A DNA stretch of 11,104 nucleotides from JBGUXS01 sp045118155 (lineage in GTDB: Bacteria > Pseudomonadota > Alphaproteobacteria > CAAHEQ01 > UBA3637): the NCBI GenBank assembly GCA_045118155.1, contig JBGUXS010000042.1, positions 1 through 11,104 on the forward strand, read 5' to 3'. Below are positions 1 through 5,213 of the stretch, one piece after another. The position numbers and the translations under genes were made by a program. The notes under the pieces were generated by a model that was not told the origin of the DNA, made no database searches, and saw only the letters and a program-made list of their open reading frames with translations. Each line of letters begins with the position of its first letter. Position 1 is the stretch's first letter.

Positions 1-389
1 GGTTGATGAATCATCACCCGGGCATTTGGCAACGCAAAACGCCGCCCCTTTTCCCCGCAACACAAAAGCAACGACCCCATAGAGGCCGCCTGCCCCATCA
101 CCACCGTGGAAACGGGGCATTTGATATAGTTCATCGTATCCAAAATGGCTAACCCCGCCGTTACCACCCCCCCGGGGGAGTTAATGTAAAAGGAAATTTC
201 CTTTTCAGGGTTTTCGGCCTCTAGAAACAACAACTGGGCACAAATCAAGCTAGCCACTTCATCTTGCACTTCACCGGTTAAAAAAACAATCCGTTCTTTG
301 AGTAGGCGTGAATAGATATCAAACGCCCGTTCCCCACGACCGGTTTGTTCAATAACAGTTGGGACAAGATAATCGGCCTCTGCAATCAT
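1..389 (-). CDS. clpP: ATP-dependent Clp protease proteolytic subunit (5' part, cut by window edge)
   Basis: Serine peptidase (S14) that forms the tetradecameric barrel of the ClpXP/ClpAP protease in the cytoplasm. I translated the minus strand from the ATG at 389: 129 complete codons are in the window and the 3' end lies beyond base 1. The translation begins MIAEADYLVPTVIEQ and carries the typical ERIVFLTGEV, FYINSPGGVV, MGQAASMGSLLL and MIHQP blocks. Catalytic Ser is residue 103 (in AASMG) and catalytic His is residue 128 (in MIHQP). The active-site Asp lies outside the window. The start follows the tig stop codon directly (stop at 390-392). Its Shine-Dalgarno GGGG at 398-401 lies inside the last tig codons, so the two genes are very probably co-transcribed and coupled. 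In many proteobacteria clpX and lon follow, but that part is not visible here. Confidence 0.97.
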   Translation of the reverse strand, partial: MIAEADYLVPTVIEQTGRGERAFDIYSRLLKERIVFLTGEVQDEVASLICAQLLFLEAENPEKEISFYINSPGGVVTAGLAILDTMNYIKCPVSTVVMGQAASMGSLLLCCGEKGRRFALPNARVMIHQ

Positions 390-1736
390 TTATTTTTCCC
401 CTTTTTTCGTTGTTTTCTTGGTTTCCTTTTTATCTGGATCATAGGCATATAATTCTTCCGCCGTCATTTCCATCTGTGTCAAGTTCGCTTCTTGAATCAC
501 AAAATCCATGACTTTGGCTTCCAACATCGGCCCTTTTAAGGAATCAATTGCCGCCGGATTATTTTTGAAGTAATCCAAAACTTGCTTTTCTTGTCCAGGA
601 TACCGGCGTGTTTGTTCCAAAATCGCGTGGTTCAATTCTTCCGGCGTCACCGTGATTTTATGTTCCTTAGCAATTTCGGCCAAAATCAACCCTAATTTCA
701 CCCGACGCGTCGCAATTTTTTCATATTCTTTTTTCAGCTCTTCATCGGACTTACCCACATCTTCGGGATCCAAAGTGTTTGTCTTTTTAGCCTGTTCAAT
801 TTGTTTCCAGATGGCATCAAATTCCATTTTGACAAGCCCCTGAGGCACATCAATTTGATAGGTCGCATCTAACAAATCTAACGCCTCACGTTTCATATGA
901 TTTTTGGACACATTCTCGTAATCTTTTCCCATTTCTGTCCGAATCATATCTTTTAAAGCATCCATGGTATCGGCCCCAAAATCTTTGGCAAAGGTATCAT
1001 CCAATTCTGGCAAAATAGCATCGCGTAATTCCTTAATCGTGGTCTTAAACAAGGCCTTTTTACCCGCCAAATCTTTGGCATGATAATCCTTGGGGAACGT
1101 CACGTTTACATCCACAGTGGCCCCAACATCTTGCCCAACAAGTTGTTCTTCAAAACCCGGGATAAAGGTGTTGGACCCTAAATCAAGGTAATAATCTTTG
1201 CCTTGACCGCCTTTAAATTCTTTCCCGTCAATAGTTCCCACAAAATCAATCACGATAATATCGTGTAATTTTGTTTTGCGTTTTTCTGTGCTGGGCTGAG
1301 TTTTGCGGCGAGAAAGTCTTAGCCGTTCCAACGTTTTTTCAATATCTTTTTCATCTACTTTGGCGGTGCGCTTGGTTAATTTCAAGCCCTTGATATCCAC
1401 CGGTTTAACTTCGGGAAGGATTTCAACCGTAACCGCACATTCCACATCTTTACCTTCTTCAAATTTCTTTAATTCCAATTTTGGGGGTAAGGCCGGACGG
1501 ATTTTTTGTTTTTCTAATTCCTTTGTCACCGCCGCGTTTAAGGTTTCATCCAACGCTTCGCCCATCACGGAAGCTTTATACTTGCTTTCAATCAATTTCA
1601 TCGGGACTTGGCCAGCCCTAAATCCAGGCATTTTTGCTTCTTTTTGAATCGCCGTTAATTTTTCTTGGATTTTTTGTTCTAAGTCCTTAGCCGCCACCGT
1701 CAAGGTAAATTCTTTTGTTAATGCTTGTTTCGTCAT
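390..1736 (-). CDS. tig: Trigger factor (ribosome-associated chaperone and peptidyl-prolyl isomerase)
   Basis: Binds the ribosomal exit tunnel through L23 and assists folding of nascent chains. The 448-residue length is normal for the family. Domain order is as expected: an N-terminal ribosome-binding domain with the signature GFRAGQVP at residues 38-45, an FKBP-type isomerase domain at about 157-238 (DFVGTIDGKEF, GSNTFIPGFEEQLVG), and a C-terminal helical chaperone region at about 245-430. The protein ends in a lysine-rich tail (residues about 434-448). The start at 1736 is chosen because AAGAAGG at about 1744-1750 gives a Shine-Dalgarno at good spacing. An ATG at 1740 is out of frame. The gene lies 39 bases downstream of tRNA-Leu with no visible terminator between them, so read-through from the tRNA promoter is likely. 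It abuts clpP. Confidence 0.98.
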   Translation of the reverse strand: MTKQALTKEFTLTVAAKDLEQKIQEKLTAIQKEAKMPGFRAGQVPMKLIESKYKASVMGEALDETLNAAVTKELEKQKIRPALPPKLELKKFEEGKDVECAVTVEILPEVKPVDIKGLKLTKRTAKVDEKDIEKTLERLRLSRRKTQPSTEKRKTKLHDIIVIDFVGTIDGKEFKGGQGKDYYLDLGSNTFIPGFEEQLVGQDVGATVDVNVTFPKDYHAKDLAGKKALFKTTIKELRDAILPELDDTFAKDFGADTMDALKDMIRTEMGKDYENVSKNHMKREALDLLDATYQIDVPQGLVKMEFDAIWKQIEQAKKTNTLDPEDVGKSDEELKKEYEKIATRRVKLGLILAEIAKEHKITVTPEELNHAILEQTRRYPGQEKQVLDYFKNNPAAIDSLKGPMLEAKVMDFVIQEANLTQMEMTAEELYAYDPDKKETKKTTKKGEK

Positions 1737-1775
1737 ACATCATCCTTCTTTTTAAATACCATCTTGCGCCTTTTT

Positions 1776-1859
1776 TGGTGCGAGCGAAGGGACTTGAACC
1801 CCCACGCCTTTCGGCAATAGTTCCTAAGACTATCGTGTCTACCATTCCACCACGCTCGC
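1776..1859 (-). tRNA. tRNA-Leu (anticodon UAG), CCA encoded
   Basis: Class II tRNA read on the minus strand. The acceptor strand GCGAGCG pairs with CGCTCGC, followed by discriminator A and an encoded CCA. The anticodon stem ATAGT/ACTAT encloses loop CTTAGGA, which gives anticodon TAG and reads CUA. The variable arm has a GCC-GAAA-GGC stem as expected for leucine tRNAs, and the T loop is TTCAAGT. Total length is 84 with CCA. It is transcribed towards tig with no intervening terminator, so it may serve as the leader of the tig-clpP unit. Confidence 0.96.
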
Positions 1860-1879
1860 TTAAGGACGCGTTAAGTGGG

Positions 1880-1908
1880 AGTGTAGCACATTTTCTTTCA
1901 AAATACAA
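1880..1908 (-). promoter_or_regulatory. Sigma-70 type promoter of tRNA-Leu (and probably tig-clpP)
   Basis: On the minus strand, -35 TTGTAT (1903-1908) and -10 TACACT (1880-1885) are separated by 17 bases. This places transcription start near 1873, about 14 bases before the mature tRNA 5' end. Each box matches consensus at four of six positions. The assignment rests on motif and spacing only. Confidence 0.6.
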
Positions 1909-1958
1909 GTGCTTTTTAAAAAACCTTTAAAAAAGGGGTTCCTCTTTCGCAAAAAATA

Positions 1959-1967
1959 TGCTATACT
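1959..1967 (+). promoter_or_regulatory. Extended -10 promoter of map, placing the start of transcription at the start codon
   Basis: TGC directly followed by TATACT (1962-1967) forms an extended -10 element. No convincing -35 box lies 16-18 bases upstream, which is common for extended -10 promoters. The -10 box ends only six bases before the map ATG at 1974, so the predicted transcript begins at or within a base or two of the A of ATG. No Shine-Dalgarno precedes that ATG. Confidence 0.6.
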
Positions 1968-1973
1968 TTTCTC

Positions 1974-2762
1974 ATGGCAGAAAAAGTTAAAATTTATACA
2001 GAAAACGATTTTAAAAAGCTTAGGGCCGCCGGAAAATTGGCGGCCGAAACATTGGATTATATCACCCCGTTTGTGGTGCCGGGGGTGTCCACGGGGGAAC
2101 TAGATGCCCTGATGGATGCTTTCATGCGCCGGGGTGGGGGAATCCCTGCAACGTTGGGATACAGGGGCTATCCTAAATCCAGTTGTATTTCCCCGAATCA
2201 CGTTATTTGTCATGGGATCCCTAGTCCCACCAAAATCCTGCAAAATGGGGATATTATCAACATTGACATCACGGTCATCCTAGATGGGTGGTATGGGGAC
2301 ACATCCCGCATGTATTATGTCGGCAAGCCGTCTATTAAGGCCAAACGCTTGGTAGAAACCACCTATGCGTGTATGATGGCGGGGATAGAGGCGGTTAAAC
2401 CCGGCGCGACCTTGGGGGATGTTGGGTATGTCATGGAACAGCTTGCCAAAGAAAATCGCTATTCTGTGGTGCGTGATTTTTGTGGGCACGGGATTGGGCA
2501 GATTTTCCATGATGCCCCGAACGTTTTGAATTACGGCACCCCAGGGCATGGTTTAAAATTGGCCCCTGGCATGGTCTTTACGGTAGAACCCATGGTCAAT
2601 GTTGGTACCCACCAAACCATTACGTTGCAAGACGGGTGGACAACCGTGACGCGTGATCGGCAACTGTCGGCGCAATTTGAACACACCATTGGCGTGACGG
2701 AAAAGGGATTTGAAATTTTCACACTATCGCCTAAAGGGTGGACGTATCCACCGTATTTGTAA
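1974..2762 (+). CDS. map: Methionine aminopeptidase, type I
   Basis: Removes the initiator methionine from nascent proteins (M24A family, dinuclear metal). The 262 residues match the usual bacterial length. All key residues are visible: His80 (NHVICHGIP), metal ligands Asp98 (NIDIT), Asp109 (WYGDTSRMYY), His172 (GHGIG), Glu205 (FTVEPMV) and Glu236 (QFEHTIGVT), plus His179 in IFHDAP. The N terminus MAEKVKIYTENDF aligns with the normal start of the family (KKLRAAGKLAAE follows), so the ATG at 1974 is right even though no ribosome binding site precedes it. The mRNA is therefore probably leaderless. The gene diverges from tRNA-Leu/tig and is followed after 10 bases by an ABC exporter, with which it probably forms an operon. 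Confidence 0.98.
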   Translation: MAEKVKIYTENDFKKLRAAGKLAAETLDYITPFVVPGVSTGELDALMDAFMRRGGGIPATLGYRGYPKSSCISPNHVICHGIPSPTKILQNGDIINIDITVILDGWYGDTSRMYYVGKPSIKAKRLVETTYACMMAGIEAVKPGATLGDVGYVMEQLAKENRYSVVRDFCGHGIGQIFHDAPNVLNYGTPGHGLKLAPGMVFTVEPMVNVGTHQTITLQDGWTTVTRDRQLSAQFEHTIGVTEKGFEIFTLSPKGWTYPPYL

Positions 2763-2772
2763 GGGGGAACAC

Positions 2773-4554
2773 ATGAAAAAACCTTACACCGCAACTCCTT
2801 TGAGATTTGCAGGGCATTTTTTGGTCCCTTATCGGGTCAATATCATTTTTTATGTCTTAGGGCTTTTGCTTACCAGCATCCTCTCATATGGGGGACCTTG
2901 GGTGTTTGCTAAGATCATTGATATCGTTGCCCATACTGATCAACTAACCGCCCATAAGGTATTTATGTGGTTAGGGATTCTAGGGGGGGTAGAAATTACG
3001 CATCTTATTTTTTTACGGGGGTCAAACCTTATTTATAACAGGGTATGCCCCGAAATTCAAAAGGCCGTTGTTGAAGAAACAATGCCCTATATCTTAAAGC
3101 ATGCCCCGGCGTATTTGACCCAATATCCCATTGGGAAACTATCGCACCGGGTGGATCAACTCAGTCACGAAGTAGAACACTTACTTGACTTTCTATTCGG
3201 GTGGGTTTCTAGAAGTTTAAAAATCTTAGTTCCCATCGTCTATTTAGGCCTATTAAGTCCTTATTTTTTGGCCGTCATTTTATTTTGGGGAACGATTTTA
3301 GGGATTTATTTTAGGAAATCTTCCGCCATTGTAGAAAGGGATTCTTCTGCCTGTGCCGAAATTGATTCCACCGTGCATGGGGGCTTGATTGATGTTTTAA
3401 ACAATTGGTCGTTGGTGAAAAGCTTTGGGAATTTAGCGTATGAAAAAAAGAAAATGGCCCCACTCCTTCAACAAAAAAGAGAGGTGACGTGGACATTTTA
3501 TAAGCACATAGAACTGACTAGATTTTTCCAACTTGGCATTTCCATTTTGTTTAAACTCAGTATGTTGGGCCTGGCCCTGTATGAATACTTAAACGGGCGG
3601 ATTACCGTTGGAACGATTGTGCTTATTCTAACCTTGCAAGACGGCATTCATCAAGCGTTTTACACAATTGTTTTCAGTATGCTTGATTGGTATCGTATCA
3701 CAGGGCATTTAAAAAATGCGTTAAAAATCGTCCAAGAACCACATGCGATTGTGGATGCCAAAGGGGCTAAAAATGTTCACTTTAAAACGGGGCATATTGT
3801 CTTTGACCATATTACCTTTGGGTATCAGCCGGGCAAACCCGTTTTTAACGATTTTTCTCTAACAATTAAGCCCGGGGAACGCGTGGGGTTGGTCGGGGTA
3901 TCAGGCAGTGGAAAAAGCACCTTGATTGCGCTGCTGCAACGGTTTTACATCCCTTGGCAAGGCCATATTTATTTTAACAAAACGGATTTGGGTACAATTA
4001 CCTTAGATTCCTTGCATCAAAATATCAGTTTGATTCCCCAAGATACCAGTCTTTTTCACAGAACATTAAAAGAAAATATTGCTTATGGTAAGCCCGATGC
4101 CACCGATAAAGAAATTATGCGCGCGGGGAAATTAGCATCCGCCCACAACTTTATTATGGACACCGAACACGGCTATGATTCTTTGGTGGGGGATCGGGGG
4201 ATTAAATTGTCCGGCGGACAACGTCAGCGCATTGCGATTGCTCGGGCCATTTTGAAAAAGGCCCCCGTCTTAATTTTGGATGAAGCAACTTCGTCTTTGG
4301 ATTCCGTTTCAGAACAAGCCATTCAAAAAAGTTTAAAAACCCTAATGCGGGGAAAAACCGTGATCGCCATTGCCCATCGCTTATCCACGTTAAAAGAAAT
4401 GGATCGGATTGTGGTGCTCAGCAAAGGGCGTATTGTTGAACAAGGGCGGCCCGCGGATCTTTTAAAGAAAAAAGGGAAATACGCCAAGTTGTGGAAGTTG
4501 CAAACCATGCCTGCCACTGCCCCTGAAACCGATAAAAAGGATTTTCCCGCTTGA
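2773..4554 (+). CDS. ABC exporter half-transporter, fused membrane and ATPase domains (ABCB/MsbA/ATM1-like)
   Basis: A 593-residue type IV exporter subunit expected to work as a homodimer in the inner membrane; the substrate is not predictable. The N-terminal membrane domain (about 1-320) has hydrophobic spans at about 22-42, 66-83, 150-180 and 255-305. The ATPase domain is complete: A-loop Tyr351, Walker A GVSGSGKST (375-383), Q-loop Gln423, signature LSGGQRQR (479-486), Walker B VLILDE (499-504), D-loop SSLD (507-510) and switch His535. Start choice: the ATG at 2773 has Shine-Dalgarno GGGGGA (2763-2768) at five bases. An in-frame ATG at 2710 lies inside map and lacks such a site. It follows map by 10 bases and likely shares its transcript. 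MsbA-like lipid export, heavy-metal or glutathione-conjugate export and multidrug efflux all remain possible. Confidence 0.95.
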   Translation: MKKPYTATPLRFAGHFLVPYRVNIIFYVLGLLLTSILSYGGPWVFAKIIDIVAHTDQLTAHKVFMWLGILGGVEITHLIFLRGSNLIYNRVCPEIQKAVVEETMPYILKHAPAYLTQYPIGKLSHRVDQLSHEVEHLLDFLFGWVSRSLKILVPIVYLGLLSPYFLAVILFWGTILGIYFRKSSAIVERDSSACAEIDSTVHGGLIDVLNNWSLVKSFGNLAYEKKKMAPLLQQKREVTWTFYKHIELTRFFQLGISILFKLSMLGLALYEYLNGRITVGTIVLILTLQDGIHQAFYTIVFSMLDWYRITGHLKNALKIVQEPHAIVDAKGAKNVHFKTGHIVFDHITFGYQPGKPVFNDFSLTIKPGERVGLVGVSGSGKSTLIALLQRFYIPWQGHIYFNKTDLGTITLDSLHQNISLIPQDTSLFHRTLKENIAYGKPDATDKEIMRAGKLASAHNFIMDTEHGYDSLVGDRGIKLSGGQRQRIAIARAILKKAPVLILDEATSSLDSVSEQAIQKSLKTLMRGKTVIAIAHRLSTLKEMDRIVVLSKGRIVEQGRPADLLKKKGKYAKLWKLQTMPATAPETDKKDFPA

Positions 4555-4578
4555 TTTTCGGGGGGATTTAGGTATAAT
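4551..4578 (+). promoter_or_regulatory. Promoter of tRNA-Glu, overlapping the end of the ABC exporter gene
   Basis: -35 TTGATT (4551-4556) and a perfect -10 TATAAT (4573-4578) are spaced by 16 bases. Predicted transcription start is near 4585, just before the tRNA 5' end at 4589. The -35 box overlaps the stop codon of the upstream gene (4552-4554). Confidence 0.72.
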
Positions 4579-4588
4579 CATTTATCAT

Positions 4589-4664
4589 GACCCTATCATC
4601 TAATCGGTTAGGATACGACCCTCTCAAGGTCGGCACACGGGTTCGAACCCCGTTAGGGTCGCCA
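4589..4664 (+). tRNA. tRNA-Glu (anticodon CUC), CCA encoded
   Basis: The acceptor stem GACCCTA/TAGGGTC is perfect, followed by discriminator G and encoded CCA (4662-4664). The anticodon stem CGACC/GGTCG encloses loop CTCTCAA, giving anticodon CTC, which reads GAG. The T loop is TTCGAAC. The overall sequence resembles tRNA-Glu. It has its own promoter and an intrinsic terminator immediately downstream. Its 3' part is duplicated exactly 449 bases downstream and partly elsewhere in the following spacer, as expected of a tRNA used as an integration site. Confidence 0.96.
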
Positions 4665-4686
4665 ATAAAAAATACCCCTGTTTGGG
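4646..4686 (+). repeat. 41-base direct repeat, copy 1 (3' part of tRNA-Glu plus half of its terminator)
   Basis: This stretch runs from the end of the T loop through the T stem, acceptor 3' strand and CCA, and then the left arm and loop of the terminator up to GGG. It is identical to 5095-5135. Between the two starts there are 449 bases. Repeats that begin in the T arm of a tRNA and reach just past its 3' end are the usual form of att sites used by tyrosine recombinases. Confidence 0.93.
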
Positions 4687-4695
4687 GTATTTTTT
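4667..4695 (+). terminator. Intrinsic terminator of tRNA-Glu, symmetrical hairpin
   Basis: A perfect 12-base-pair stem, with left arm AAAAAATACCCC (4667-4678), loop TGTTT, and right arm GGGGTATTTTTT (4684-4695). The A-tract/T-tract symmetry would let it act in both directions. It begins two bases after the encoded CCA. Confidence 0.9.
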
Positions 4696-4715
4696 AGTGG
4701 TGCATTCCAGAGGAA

Positions 4716-4737
4716 TTCGAACCCGTAGGGTTCAGCC
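4716..4737 (+). repeat. Degenerate copy of the tRNA-Glu T-arm/acceptor end
   Basis: TTCGAACCCGTAGGGTTCAG followed by CC resembles the tRNA end TTCGAACCCCGTTAGGGTCG followed by CC, with one C and one T missing and two bases inserted near the end. The similarity is visible but imperfect, so it could be an older att-like copy or the end of another tRNA. Confidence 0.5.
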
Positions 4738-4768
4738 GAAACAACGTGTAGGCAACGCCGTCAGGCGG

Positions 4769-4793
4769 CCCGTAGGGTGAGGCGTCAGCCGAA
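4769..4793 (+). repeat. Second degenerate repeat sharing CCCGTAGGGT and CAGCCGAA with the preceding one
   Basis: CCCGTAGGGT occurs at 4722-4731 and 4769-4778. CAGCCGAA occurs at 4733-4740 and 4786-4793. The spacing between the two words differs by six bases in the two copies. A small hairpin, CGCC-GTCA-GGCG (4756-4767), lies just before the second copy. The repeat suggests a short duplicated unit of about 50 bases. Confidence 0.5.
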
Positions 4794-4795
4794 TA

Positions 4796-4814
4796 AACCC
4801 CGTTAGGGTCGCCA
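4796..4814 (+). repeat. Exact 19-base copy of the tRNA-Glu 3' end
   Basis: AACCCCGTTAGGGTCGCCA is identical to 4646-4664 of the tRNA and to 5095-5113. Unlike the 5095 copy, similarity stops right after CCA, where AGTTATTGGC follows. With the two 41-base copies it divides the spacer into units of 150 and 299 bases, each ending in a tRNA-Glu 3' end. Confidence 0.85.
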
Positions 4815-4864
4815 AGTTATTGGCACACTTATGGGGTGAGAACCCGTGGAAAGGGCAACGAGGG

Positions 4865-4893
4865 AAAAAATAACCATAAAACGGTTATTTTTT
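4865..4893. terminator. Terminator-like perfect hairpin inside the spacer
   Basis: AAAAAATAACC (4865-4875) pairs perfectly with GGTTATTTTTT (4883-4893) around a seven-base loop. The layout (A tract, short G+C core, T tract) copies that of the tRNA-Glu terminator, but the core is weaker with only two C:G pairs. It could work as an intrinsic terminator in either direction, although no gene ends just before it. Confidence 0.5.
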
Positions 4894-4994
4894 ACGAAAT
4901 TGGCGAAGTTTTCTTAGTGAGCAAGGAAGTATAAACGTCCCGCAGCGAGCTTTAGAAAACGAGTGACCGTAGCGAAGTTTATGAGGGCGATTTT

Positions 4995-5075
4995 ATGAAG
5001 CCCGAATATTACAAAGCAAGACAGAATCAAGCGAAAGGCGGGCGAAAGAACGCCGATAAACCTTTAGGTTTATGA
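4995..5075 (+). CDS. Possible small basic peptide, 26 residues, unknown
   Basis: The ATG at 4995 is preceded by GAGGG (4983-4987) at seven bases, a good Shine-Dalgarno. The frame runs 26 codons to TGA at 5073. The peptide begins MKPEYYKARQNQAKGGRKN and is rich in Lys, Arg, Gln and Gly, with no hydrophobic segment. A convincing promoter directly upstream was not found. It lies between the internal and distal tRNA-end copies. I do not recognise it. It may be a real small protein carried by the element, the remnant of a longer gene, or chance. Confidence 0.3.
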   Translation: MKPEYYKARQNQAKGGRKNADKPLGL

Positions 5076-5089
5076 GCGCAGATCCGGCG
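5051..5089. repeat. Nested inverted repeats before the distal 41-base repeat
   Basis: ATAAACC (5056-5062) pairs with GGTTTAT (5067-5073) around loop TTTA. CGCCG (5051-5055) pairs with CGGCG (5085-5089) outside it. Six bases later begins the 41-base tRNA-end repeat. The structure overlaps the end of the small ORF. It could be part of a folded RNA or a recombinase-related arm, but no direct evidence separates these. Confidence 0.45.
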
Positions 5090-5094
5090 AAGCC

Positions 5095-5135
5095 AACCCC
5101 GTTAGGGTCGCCAATAAAAAATACCCCTGTTTGGG
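5095..5135 (+). repeat. 41-base direct repeat, copy 2 (orphan tRNA-Glu end with half a terminator)
   Basis: Identical to 4646-4686. Similarity ends at GTTTGGG, where the original continues GTATTTTTT and this copy continues ATAAGTTAAC. The right arm of the terminator is therefore missing and no hairpin can form. No tRNA body precedes it. This is the distal att-like copy expected at the far border of an integrated element. Confidence 0.93.
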
Positions 5136-5159
5136 ATAAGTTAACTTTTTTACCCAATC

Positions 5160-5187
5160 TTGACAATTTAGGGTAATGTGATATAAT
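5160..5187 (+). promoter_or_regulatory. Near-consensus sigma-70 promoter of the VanX-like gene
   Basis: A perfect -35 TTGACA (5160-5165) and perfect -10 TATAAT (5182-5187) are spaced by 16 bases, predicting a start near 5194 and a leader of about 20 bases. It is the strongest-looking promoter in the window. A perfect ten-base palindrome, AAGTTAACTT (5138-5147), lies about 13 bases upstream of the -35 box and could be a regulator site or chance. The promoter lies just outside the distal tRNA-end repeat. Confidence 0.82.
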
Positions 5188-5213
5188 TCTTACCGTATTT
5201 TATGGAGGTTTTC

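Larger units (their letters stand above)
4665..5159. other. Intergenic spacer downstream of tRNA-Glu: mosaic of tRNA 3'-end copies and hairpins
   Basis: About 500 bases hold no conventional gene. In order they contain: the tRNA terminator; a degenerate T-arm-like copy (4716-4737); a second degenerate copy ending CAGCCGAA (4769-4793); an exact 19-base tRNA end copy (4796-4814); an 11-base-pair A/T-flanked hairpin (4865-4893); a stretch rich in AGCGA/GCGAAG-type words (about 4900-4990); a 26-codon ORF (4995-5075); nested hairpins (5051-5089); and the exact 41-base copy (5095-5135). No integrase, transposase or terminal inverted repeats were found. It may be a very small mobile element, the scar of serial insertions, or an unrecognised structured RNA. 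Confidence 0.7.

Noticed and set aside
1303..1647. Open plus-strand frame across tig
   Set aside because: It is antisense to a full-length trigger factor with all domains, has no ribosome binding site and no recognisable protein features.
1687..1908. Minus-strand frame running through tRNA-Leu
   Set aside because: It reads through the tRNA sequence. The tRNA fold is perfect, so the frame is an artefact.
2710..2772. Longer N terminus for the ABC exporter starting within map
   Set aside because: The ATG at 2773 has a strong Shine-Dalgarno at ideal spacing. The extra 21 codons overlap map and have no family resemblance.
2280..2794. Minus-strand frames inside map
   Set aside because: They are shadows of an intact methionine aminopeptidase, with no start signals.
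4846..4917. GTG-started 23-codon basic ORF upstream of the 26-codon ORF
   Set aside because: GTG start, weak upstream signal, and it runs through the terminator-like hairpin 4865-4893, so coding is less likely than structure.
4665..5159. tmRNA or another known structured RNA in the spacer
   Set aside because: No alanine-type acceptor end, no recognisable tag-peptide ending in Ala-Ala, and the tRNA-like parts match tRNA-Glu only. I could not assign a known RNA family.
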